From contig JAFGDX010000504.1 of NCBI GenBank assembly GCA_016931875.1, positions 1-5,595 of the forward strand: a stretch of 5,595 nucleotides of DNA, in the 5' to 3' direction. The position numbers were made by a program, and so were the translations under genes. The DNA comes from Prolixibacteraceae bacterium. GTDB taxonomy: Bacteria > Bacteroidota > Bacteroidia > Bacteroidales > Prolixibacteraceae. This document shows positions 1-5,595 of this stretch, piece after piece; position 1 is the stretch's first letter, and each line of letters begins with the position of its first letter. Under the pieces are notes generated by a model, which saw nothing but the letters and a program-made list of their open reading frames with translations, did not search any database and was not told where the DNA came from.

Positions 1-335
1 ATAAACGGAGAGTAGGTCCAGTCGAGAAGACGCGTGGGCAAACCGTGATGTTGTGCCAGCACAAGCGAGCGAAGTTGTGTATTTGTTAAGCTCGGTTCGC
101 TTGTTCGTGCATATTTCCGAAAATTCCGCAGAAGGTGATATTCCAGTTCGGGGTGTTCTCCGCAGTTCCGGAGAAAACTGTTTTTTAACCGGTAGCTGCA
201 ATCCGATAACCCCCGAAAAGCATAGTCGCTCCTGAACCTGCCAAGTTGTTGTTTCCAGGCATCGTGGTACACCTCGTCAACAAGTTGCGACCAACTTTGT
301 ATTTTGATATCGTTTGATGTTATTTTGCACGACAT
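1..335 (-). CDS. FRG domain-containing protein, C-terminally truncated by the window edge
   Basis: The reverse strand is open from an ATG at 335 to position 1, giving 111 codons and no stop, so only the N-terminal part is visible. The frame contains the two hallmarks of the FRG family. The first is the F/Y-R-G signature (DYAFRGLSD, residues 37-45, FRG at 40-42). The second is the very conserved QHHGLPTRLLDW block (residues 95-106). Between them lies a basic, aromatic-rich helical stretch with LEYHLLRNFRKYA around residues 64-76. FRG is a conserved domain of unknown biochemical function found in many bacteria, often with other C-terminal sequence. No signal peptide is visible, so a cytoplasmic location is likely. 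The gene has its own upstream region after a terminator and is probably not co-transcribed with the small gene at 470-712. The family call is firm. The function is unknown, and any link to defence or toxin biology would be speculation. Confidence 0.9.
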   Translation of the reverse strand, partial: MSCKITSNDIKIQSWSQLVDEVYHDAWKQQLGRFRSDYAFRGLSDCSYRLKNSFLRNCGEHPELEYHLLRNFRKYARTSEPSLTNTQLRSLVLAQHHGLPTRLLDWTYSPF

Positions 336-385
336 GTTTCGTATAATTAAAAGTTGAAGATGGTAATTTTTTCAACCAATTTACT

Positions 386-424
386 AAAACAAAAACAGGA
401 AACCATCAATTATGATTTCCTGTT
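386..424 (-). terminator. Rho-independent terminator of the 470-712 unit
   Basis: Read on the minus strand, arms at 413-424 and 394-405 form a 12-bp stem with a 7-base loop (406-412). The stem is followed by TTTGTTTT down to 386. The one imperfect pair is a U-G wobble in minus-strand RNA but a C-A mismatch in plus-strand RNA. Together with the T-tract, this fixes the orientation as minus. It lies about 45 bases after the stop codon at 470 and about 50 bases before the FRG start, so it separates the two genes. Confidence 0.75.
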
Positions 425-469
425 GACGAAAATTTGCTTTTTGTTCCCGGAAAGTGTGGCCGGATATTT

Positions 470-712
470 TTATTTGCTGTTTAATATCAACTCTTCTGAG
501 CCGATTCCTCCCTTTCCTTTTAATGAATCAGCCTTTGCCTGTTCAAATTTTTCCTGTTCAAAATCGATTGTTTTTGGTGGTTTTGGCGGTGCTGTTATAC
601 ACTTGGTTATTATTTTTTCAACCGGGTTGGCTCTTTTTACAATGTCGATTTTATTACCGATTTTTAATCCGAGAATGTAAAAAATAGAGGAGATTAAAAT
701 AATTGCTTTCAT
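470..712 (-). CDS. Small hypothetical protein with hydrophobic N-terminus
   Basis: This is an 80-codon reading frame starting ATG-AAA-GCA and ending in TAA. Residues 3-17 (AIILISSIFYILGLK) form a short hydrophobic segment that could be a membrane anchor or an uncleaved signal. I see no lipobox or clear cleavage site. A hydrophilic tail follows, with a basic stretch (about 18-37), a proline-lysine motif APPKPPK (41-47) and a charged helical segment FEQEKFEQAKADSLKGKG (51-68). The composition looks like a real small membrane-associated protein. The opposite-strand frames here are rich in F, L and S and look like shadows. A well-formed terminator follows on the same strand, which supports a genuine transcript. 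No strong Shine-Dalgarno is visible, with GGATAAAA directly before the ATG. I do not recognise the family. It is most likely a Bacteroidota-specific small protein, and its function is unknown. Confidence 0.6.
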   Translation of the reverse strand: MKAIILISSIFYILGLKIGNKIDIVKRANPVEKIITKCITAPPKPPKTIDFEQEKFEQAKADSLKGKGGIGSEELILNSK

Positions 713-719
713 TTTTTAT

Positions 720-779
720 CCAATTTTGGGAAGGAAATCCTTCATAAGTTTCTGGCTTTCTTTTCTGAATTTCAAATTC
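720..779. promoter_or_regulatory. Cluster of three short palindromes before the small gene
   Basis: Three inverted repeats lie just upstream of the ATG at 712. They are CCAA-tt-TTGG (720-729), GAAGGA-aa-TCCTTC (730-743, directly abutting the first) and GAATTT-c-AAATTC (767-779). They occupy the only sizeable gene-free stretch (713-916) and could be operator sites or weak leader hairpins. I find no clear Bacteroidota -7 (TAnnTTTG) or -33 element in this stretch, so a regulatory role is inference only. The rest of 780-916 shows nothing I can assign. Confidence 0.3.
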
Positions 780-916
780 TCTACCAAATTAGTGAAACAG
801 GAAAAAACCGGGAAATATTATCTGTGAATGAGTGGATCTTTTCTACCAACAACCTGAAATCGTCTGCGAAATAAGAATGGGGTGCAACCTTCTGTTTTTA
901 TCTGAGCCTTTGATTT

Positions 917-1621
917 CTATTTTACTGAAATCCTGGCTAGATAATCGTTTTGTGCGCCGGTAGCCACCTGCGTGCATTTTAAACCTGTTTCCTGTGATAT
1001 TTTATTGAGCAAATCATAATCAATAAAAAGCCAGTCGAAAGCGTCAGTCTGGGTTTTGTATTTTACATTGTATTGCATTTCACCGTAATATTTGGTGTTG
1101 GCCAAATCAACCCAAAATGAACCATCCTCTTCTTCAAAAAGGTATTTAATATCTGACGAGTCCAACAGAATCTGCCCGTTTTCGGCCAGCAGGGTTTTTA
1201 GGTGGCGCAGTAAATTTTTCAGGCCGGTTAGTGTTCCGCCTATTCCCGAGCCATTCATTAGCAGCAGGATCGTATCGAAAGTGTTTTGCGAATATTCATA
1301 AATATCAGAACAAACCACTTTTTGAATACCGCGCATTTTCATCACATCCACTGCAAGTTCCGATTTGTCAAGTGCGGTAACATTAAATCCTTTTTTCTGC
1401 AGAATAAGTGAATGACAACCAGCAGCTGCCCCAACATCAAGAATTTTGCCCCTGCATTTTTTTAAGGCTGCTTTTTCAACCTCCGGCATTTCATTTTCGC
1501 TTCTGAAAAAATGAGAAATCACAATATGTTCGCCCTTGGTGTAGTTGCTATCTACTTTTATGTCAGGTGCTTTGCCTTTTTTGTAAAAATCTTGAATGGC
1601 CAATCCAAACGGGTCTTTCAT
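917..1621 (-). CDS. Class I SAM-dependent methyltransferase
   Basis: This encodes a 234-residue protein that should transfer a methyl group from S-adenosylmethionine to an unidentified substrate in the cytoplasm. A Rossmann-like fold is indicated by motif I KILDVGAAAGCHSLIL (residues 59-74), with D62-x-G64-x-A66-x-G68 as the SAM loop. The expected acidic residue ends strand 2 (VTALDKS, D85). Strand 4 is FDTILLLMNG (115-124), and LLDSSDI (152-158) follows a helix typical of the fold. The N-terminal ~55 residues (DPFGLAIQDFYKKG and the region up to EKAALKKC) form a cap seen in Bacteroidota methyltransferases of this type. I chose the ATG at 1621. The frame stays open to 1789, but the extra 56 codons are unlike the family and would overlap the divergent lipoprotein gene by 95 bases. 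The middle glycine of motif I is alanine, which is tolerated in many families. The protein is intact. The substrate cannot be told from sequence. Confidence 0.88.
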   Translation of the reverse strand: MKDPFGLAIQDFYKKGKAPDIKVDSNYTKGEHIVISHFFRSENEMPEVEKAALKKCRGKILDVGAAAGCHSLILQKKGFNVTALDKSELAVDVMKMRGIQKVVCSDIYEYSQNTFDTILLLMNGSGIGGTLTGLKNLLRHLKTLLAENGQILLDSSDIKYLFEEEDGSFWVDLANTKYYGEMQYNVKYKTQTDAFDWLFIDYDLLNKISQETGLKCTQVATGAQNDYLARISVK

Positions 1622-1694
1622 AAGTGTAATATTTTCAGTGAAAGTAATACATATTTGATTATAAACATAAACGTAACAGGTAAACCAAAAAGAT
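1622..1694. promoter_or_regulatory. Divergent promoter region between methyltransferase and lipoprotein genes
   Basis: These 73 AT-rich bases must hold the promoters of both flanking genes. Forward, CATATTTG at 1650-1657 is one base off the Bacteroidota -7 consensus TAnnTTTG and lies 37 bases before the lipoprotein start. In reverse, two overlapping near-matches, TATGTTTA (1669-1662) and TACGTTTA (1675-1668), each miss the consensus at the last base. No convincing -33 TTTG is placed for either direction. The location is safe by layout, but the exact elements are weak guesses. Confidence 0.4.
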
Positions 1695-2942
1695 ATGACC
1701 AGAGTATTTTTATTTTTCATCGGAATTGTATTCGTATGTGCTTCTTGTTCAGAACAAAAGAGACATATATCGCAGTGGCGCGGCCCCAACCGCGACGGAA
1801 TTTATCATGAAACCGGATTATTAAAAAAATGGCCGGCCGCAGGGCCTGAAATGGAATGGTCTTTTGAAGGGTTGGGATACGGACATTCGAGTGTGGCGGT
1901 AACCAACAAAAATATTTTTGTGACGGGTATGAAAGATACCACAGGGGCCGAAGGAACTTTATATTCTTTTGATAAAAATGGAAATCTGCTTTGGGAAAAA
2001 GAATATGGCCCCGATTACAACCTGATGTTTCACGGGCCACGATCAACACCGGTGGTGGTAGACAACCTTATTTATATTGAAAGCGGAACAGGTACTGTTT
2101 ATTGTTTGGATGCTGAAAGTGGCAACAAAGTCTGGTCGGTTGATTTTATCAAAGATCTGGGGGTGGATTCAATGATTCAGTTCGGATATGCTGAATCGGT
2201 TCTGATTGACGGTGACCGTTTGATTTGTGTGCCGGGAGGAAAAGAAAACAATGTGGTGGCATTAAACCGTTTTACGGGTGAGAAGATTTGGAACTCAACC
2301 GGAAACGGAGAACAGGCAACTTACAATTCACCCATTTTAGTTGAATACAATGATCAGCGGCTGGTTATTGCCATGACCGCAGAATCGGTGATGGGAATTG
2401 ATGCCGGCACTGGCGAAATGTATTGGCGAATAAAACATACGCAGGGAAATAAAATTCATGCAAACACACCGGTATATACCAATGGTAAAATCTTGATCGC
2501 CACCCCCGACAGAAGCGACACTTCGGGAATGATTTTGATTCAGTTGTCTGAAAACGGGAAGACTGCTGATGTAGTTTGGAGAAATGAAAAATTAAGAAGT
2601 TTTATGGGTGGGCTAATCCTTCGCGATACCTGTATTGTTGCTTCCGGGTATTTACGCAACGACTGGCAGGTGTTAAGCCTGAACACAGGCGAAATGCTGG
2701 TTCAGAACAAAGAACTGGGTGGCGGCGCTGTTATTTATGCTGACGGAATGTTTTACGGCTATGCCGAACGTGACGGTGAAATGGCACTTATGGAAGCCAC
2801 ACCCGGGAAATTTGAAATTGTAAGCCGTTTTAAAGTCCCGATGGGAACCATGGAACACTGGGCACATCCGGTTATCAAAGATGGCAGATTGTACGTTCGC
2901 CATGGCGATGCTTTAATGGTTTACAACATTAAAGAAGTTTAA
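1695..2942 (+). CDS. PQQ-binding-like beta-propeller repeat lipoprotein
   Basis: This encodes a 415-residue exported protein. The N-terminus has a basic start (MTR), a hydrophobic core (residues 4-14) and a lipobox-like CASC with the candidate lipidated Cys at 18. That suggests a lipoprotein facing the periplasm or outer membrane. The motif QWRGPNRDGIY (27-37) is characteristic of a family of PQQ-like propeller proteins common in Bacteroidota and Planctomycetota. Blade repeats of the type V-x-x-L/F-D-x-x-x-G-x-x-x-W are visible at 87-101 (GTLYSFDKNGNLLWE), 133-147 (GTVYCLDAESGNKVW), 185-199 (NNVVALNRFTGEKIW) and 230-244 (ESVMGIDAGTGEMYW). A degenerate one lies near 326-335. The C-terminus has HPVIKDGRLYVRHGDAL (391-407), the usual last blade. 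I see no residues that mark an active quinoprotein dehydrogenase, so a binding or scaffold role similar in fold to BamB is more likely. Its actual role is unknown. The gene stands alone on its strand. Confidence 0.9.
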   Translation: MTRVFLFFIGIVFVCASCSEQKRHISQWRGPNRDGIYHETGLLKKWPAAGPEMEWSFEGLGYGHSSVAVTNKNIFVTGMKDTTGAEGTLYSFDKNGNLLWEKEYGPDYNLMFHGPRSTPVVVDNLIYIESGTGTVYCLDAESGNKVWSVDFIKDLGVDSMIQFGYAESVLIDGDRLICVPGGKENNVVALNRFTGEKIWNSTGNGEQATYNSPILVEYNDQRLVIAMTAESVMGIDAGTGEMYWRIKHTQGNKIHANTPVYTNGKILIATPDRSDTSGMILIQLSENGKTADVVWRNEKLRSFMGGLILRDTCIVASGYLRNDWQVLSLNTGEMLVQNKELGGGAVIYADGMFYGYAERDGEMALMEATPGKFEIVSRFKVPMGTMEHWAHPVIKDGRLYVRHGDALMVYNIKEV

Positions 2943-2943
2943 A

Positions 2944-3726
2944 TCAGAAAATAATTTTTCCGGTTAAGGTTGTCACTGCCTTTCCGCCAATTTCAACCCT
3001 TTTACCGGCTGATTTGCAGAATACGATTCCGCCACGTTTCGAAACCTGTTTGGCTTTCAGTTCTGTTTTATTCAGTTTTTCTGACCAGTAGGGAATCAAC
3101 ATCGTGTGTGCCGAACCGGTTACCGGATCTTCGTTTACACCCACCGCCGGGGCAAAAAAGCGCGACACAAAATCAAATTCAGATGCGGCTGCTGTTACAA
3201 TTATTCCGCGTGTTTGCGAGTCAAGAATTTTCTGGAAATCGGGAACCAGCTGAGTGATATCCGATTCATTTTTGAAAACCAGCATGATATCATCCCGTCC
3301 GTGGAAACATTTTTCAGGTTGAATATTGAAGGCGGTTTTCAGATTCTCAGGCATTTCAATTTCTGTTATTTCAGAAGCCGGGAAATCCAAAACAAAAATC
3401 CCGTTTTCTTTTTTCACTTTTAGCATTCCGCTCAGGGAATGAAAATGAATGACCGGTTCCGAATAGTTTAAATGTTCAAATAAAACAAATGCGCTGGCCA
3501 GTGTGGCGTGCCCGCATAATTTTACTTCGGCGCCCGGTGTAAACCAGCGAATATGAAATGCATTTTCAACAGGTACAAAAAAAGCTGTTTCTGAAAGATT
3601 ATTTTCCAAAGCTATATTTTGCATTACTTCATCGGGCAGCCATTTTTCAAGCGGAACTACGGCTGCGGGATTGCCGGTGAAAGGCCGGTCAGCAAATGCA
3701 TCTGTTTGATAAATGTTGAGTTCCAT
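2944..3726 (-). CDS. PhzF family isomerase (YddE/PhzF type)
   Basis: This encodes a 260-residue cytoplasmic enzyme of the two-domain PhzF fold, close to the family's usual length. Signature blocks appear in order: DAFADRPFTGNPAAVV (9-24), NNLSETAFF (42-50), RWFTPGAEVKLCGHATLA (60-77) and GVNEDPVTGSAH (196-207). E46 in the second block corresponds to the catalytic glutamate of PhzF, and the third and fourth blocks build the active site at the domain interface. PhzF itself isomerises a dihydro-hydroxyanthranilate in phenazine synthesis. Most relatives, including YddE, have unknown substrates, and no other phenazine genes are seen here, so that reaction should not be assumed. The start ATG immediately follows the stop codon of the upstream receptor gene (TAAATG), and no separate ribosome binding site fits. 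It is therefore in the same operon and probably translated by re-initiation. All motifs are intact. Confidence 0.93.
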   Translation of the reverse strand: MELNIYQTDAFADRPFTGNPAAVVPLEKWLPDEVMQNIALENNLSETAFFVPVENAFHIRWFTPGAEVKLCGHATLASAFVLFEHLNYSEPVIHFHSLSGMLKVKKENGIFVLDFPASEITEIEMPENLKTAFNIQPEKCFHGRDDIMLVFKNESDITQLVPDFQKILDSQTRGIIVTAAASEFDFVSRFFAPAVGVNEDPVTGSAHTMLIPYWSEKLNKTELKAKQVSKRGGIVFCKSAGKRVEIGGKAVTTLTGKIIF

Positions 3727-5595
3727 TTAAAATTTTACAGTCAGTTTTAAATTAATTTTTCGTGAAGTAAGGTAATTCGGAACAGCATATTGATCTCCTG
3801 AATTACTTGCCACCCAAAAATACGAAATTGTGTTGTTAATGTTCAGTAGATTAAAAACTTCCAGGCTCAGCCACATGTCGTTTATGTGGCGCAGGAAATT
3901 TTGGTTCACCGGTTTTGCCGCGCTGATGAGCACTTTTGAAAAACCCAAATCAATTCTTCGGTAAGCGGGCATTCTGAATGTGTCCATATAACGTTCGGAA
4001 TTGGGCGGGCCAACAGGTAAACGCGCACCGTAAAACCCTGAAAGTTGCATTTTATAGGAAGGATTTCCCGGGAAATAATCCTGGAAAAACAGGCTGAAAT
4101 TCATCCATTGGTCAGTTGGCCGGGGAATGTATCCGTGCCCGTCGTTTTTTATATCTTCTTTGGTTGACATGAACGATAAACTTGCCCACGACTGCACTCC
4201 GCTCACAAATTCCCCGTTAATCTTCATGTCGAGACCGGTGGCATATCCGTCGGCTTCCTGTTCTGCCAGGTACCGGATTCGAACATTGTCAACCTGGTAT
4301 GGAATTAGTCTTGAAAGGCTTTTGTAATATGCTTCGGCAGTAAAACGAAACGGCCTGTCCCAGGCACTAAAAATATAATCGGTTCCGGCAACAACCTGGA
4401 AAGAACGTTGTGCTTTTTGCTGCATATTTAAACTCCCATCGGTGTTGAGCAGCTCTTTAAAAAATGGCGACTGATGATAAAATCCGGCTGATAAACGAAA
4501 CGACATTTTATTTTCCCAGTCAGGGTAATAACTGACGCTTGCCCGCGGACTTACCAGCAATTCATCATTAAAATCCCAGTAGTGAAGACGAATTCCGCCG
4601 GTAATGTACAAATCGCCGCTGGCAACAGGTAAACTGTAAGTGTCTTGTATGAAACCTGTTATACGATTTGAGCTGATATTGCTTTTGCTGTTCAGGGTGT
4701 AGAAAAGTTTTACTTCCGAATCGGAATAGGGAAGAGAATAGCCTGTTGAATCACGGTAAATCCATTCGTTTATTTTGTTATCAATCTGCTCGTGCTGAAA
4801 TTTTACACCCCAGTTGGCCAGATGTTTTTCAGAATTGTAGGCTCCGCGGTGCGAAAAACTATACACTTTGGCATCGAGGTAATTGCGGGCATGGTTGATA
4901 AAAGTTCCAATCCCGAGGTTTAGCACACTGTCGCCAAATTCTTCCGACGACATATTTCTTTCCAGTTCATTTAAATAATACTGGCCGGTTATGTCGTAAG
5001 TTTCCTCTTCGGTAGCGTAATATGCAGATGCAATAAATTTCAGGTTTACATTTGGGTTTGGATGATAATTGGCGGTAACAGCGCCAAGGTAGGTTTGAAA
5101 ATCGTCGATTTCCTGCCCGTTAAAATAAACTTTTGCATTTAGCGGGGTTGTCCATGTTCCAAAAGTTGTTTCACGGGTTTGCGGGATAAATTTGTATTGG
5201 TTTTGCGCCACATTTCCTAAAACCGAAATATTAAATTTTTCGGAAAACTGGTAGGTAATGTAGGTTTGAAAATCGATAAAATTTGGGTCGTATTCGCCTT
5301 GCTCATCCAAACTTCCCAGAAGGTAGCGGTTGGTTTTGTAACGGATTCCGGAAATGTGGGCCAGGCGTCCCTTCAGGGCAACATCTTCAAAATGCGCTGT
5401 TGCGCCAAGCAGGCTCATTGATGCTGAACCTCTGAATTCACTTGGCTTGCGGTATTTTATATCGAGTACCGACGACATTTTATCTCCGTATTTGGCATCG
5501 AAACCGCCCGCAGAAAAACTAATGGTGGAAACCAAATCGCTGTTAATAAAACTCAGTCCTTCCTGTTGTCCCGAGCGAATCAGAAATGGTCTGTA
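3727..5595 (-). CDS. TonB-dependent outer membrane receptor, N-terminus beyond the window
   Basis: The frame is open to the right edge, giving 622 visible residues that end in TAA. The 5' end of the gene lies outside the window. The codon at 5535 that could pass as a start is a TTG inside the protein, and the 20 codons before it read smoothly (RPFLIRSGQQEGLSFIN). The visible N-terminal part is the end of the plug domain, with the conserved SAGGFDAKYGDKMSSVLDI (residues 28-46). The rest is a beta-barrel of alternating aromatic and polar strands, with motifs such as FIDFQTYITYQF, FKELLNTDGSLNMQQ and RIDLGFSKVLI. It finishes with a terminal strand ending in phenylalanine (RKINLKLTVKF), as expected for outer membrane insertion. 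Such Bacteroidota receptors usually begin with a signal peptide and a carboxypeptidase-like regulatory domain, which would lie upstream. No SusD-like partner is visible, so this is not evidently a SusC/SusD glycan pair. The substrate is unknown. The gene is co-transcribed with the PhzF-like gene that follows. Confidence 0.92.
   Translation of the reverse strand, partial: YRPFLIRSGQQEGLSFINSDLVSTISFSAGGFDAKYGDKMSSVLDIKYRKPSEFRGSASMSLLGATAHFEDVALKGRLAHISGIRYKTNRYLLGSLDEQGEYDPNFIDFQTYITYQFSEKFNISVLGNVAQNQYKFIPQTRETTFGTWTTPLNAKVYFNGQEIDDFQTYLGAVTANYHPNPNVNLKFIASAYYATEEETYDITGQYYLNELERNMSSEEFGDSVLNLGIGTFINHARNYLDAKVYSFSHRGAYNSEKHLANWGVKFQHEQIDNKINEWIYRDSTGYSLPYSDSEVKLFYTLNSKSNISSNRITGFIQDTYSLPVASGDLYITGGIRLHYWDFNDELLVSPRASVSYYPDWENKMSFRLSAGFYHQSPFFKELLNTDGSLNMQQKAQRSFQVVAGTDYIFSAWDRPFRFTAEAYYKSLSRLIPYQVDNVRIRYLAEQEADGYATGLDMKINGEFVSGVQSWASLSFMSTKEDIKNDGHGYIPRPTDQWMNFSLFFQDYFPGNPSYKMQLSGFYGARLPVGPPNSERYMDTFRMPAYRRIDLGFSKVLISAAKPVNQNFLRHINDMWLSLEVFNLLNINNTISYFWVASNSGDQYAVPNYLTSRKINLKLTVKF

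Noticed and set aside
61..104. An 8-bp inverted repeat ACAAGCGA / TCGCTTGT with a 28-base gap
   Set aside because: It lies wholly inside the conserved FRG coding sequence, has a long gap and no T-tract, and is probably a chance result of codon choice.
53..235. A 60-codon plus-strand frame at the left end
   Set aside because: It is the antisense shadow of the FRG-domain gene, whose conserved motifs are unmistakable on the minus strand.
354..680. A 108-codon plus-strand frame over the small gene
   Set aside because: It begins at a TTG, is dominated by F, S, L and I in the way of an antisense shadow, and runs through the terminator hairpin. The minus-strand frame has better protein composition and the matching terminator.
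1622..1789. A 56-codon N-terminal extension of the methyltransferase frame, starting at 1789
   Set aside because: It would overlap the start of the divergent lipoprotein gene and cover the shared promoter region. It is also rich in C, F, T and Y without family character. The ATG at 1621 followed by DPFGLAIQDFYKKG is a much better start.
2944..3726. Assignment of the PhzF-like gene to phenazine biosynthesis
   Set aside because: No other phenazine genes are visible, and most members of this isomerase family work outside that pathway on unknown substrates.
3727..5595. A SusC/SusD polysaccharide utilisation locus
   Set aside because: There is no SusD-like lipoprotein or glycoside hydrolase next to the receptor, and the downstream partner is a PhzF-like enzyme.

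Overview
The window looks like chromosomal DNA from the Bacteroidota, probably a Bacteroidia or Marinilabiliales-type organism. This rests on the TonB-dependent receptor type, moderately AT-rich DNA, start codons without strong Shine-Dalgarno sequences, and a lipoprotein carrying PQQ-like propeller repeats. The taxonomic placement is inference from protein style; no rRNA or tRNA gene is present.

Layout from left to right. Positions 1-335 (minus) hold the first 111 codons of an FRG-domain protein that runs off the left edge. Positions 336-469 hold its upstream region and a hairpin plus T-tract terminator that closes the next minus-strand unit. Positions 470-712 (minus) encode a small 80-residue protein with a hydrophobic N-terminus. 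Positions 713-916 have no convincing gene but carry three short palindromes and a 9-codon mini-ORF just before that small gene. Positions 917-1621 (minus) encode a class I SAM-dependent methyltransferase. A 73-base divergent promoter region separates it from a plus-strand lipoprotein with PQQ-like beta-propeller repeats (1695-2942). This lipoprotein gene converges, one base apart, on a PhzF-family isomerase gene (2944-3726, minus). The isomerase gene directly abuts an upstream TonB-dependent receptor gene (3727 to beyond 5595, minus), with the stop and start codons touching as TAAATG.

The receptor and the PhzF-like enzyme are almost certainly one operon and probably translationally coupled. 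The other genes appear to be independent units. Nothing in the sequence ties the lipoprotein, methyltransferase and FRG protein into a shared pathway. There is no mobile element, CRISPR array or RNA gene that I can support. The least understood parts are the FRG protein and the small gene with its palindromic leader. I see no clear evidence for a complete new system inside this window.
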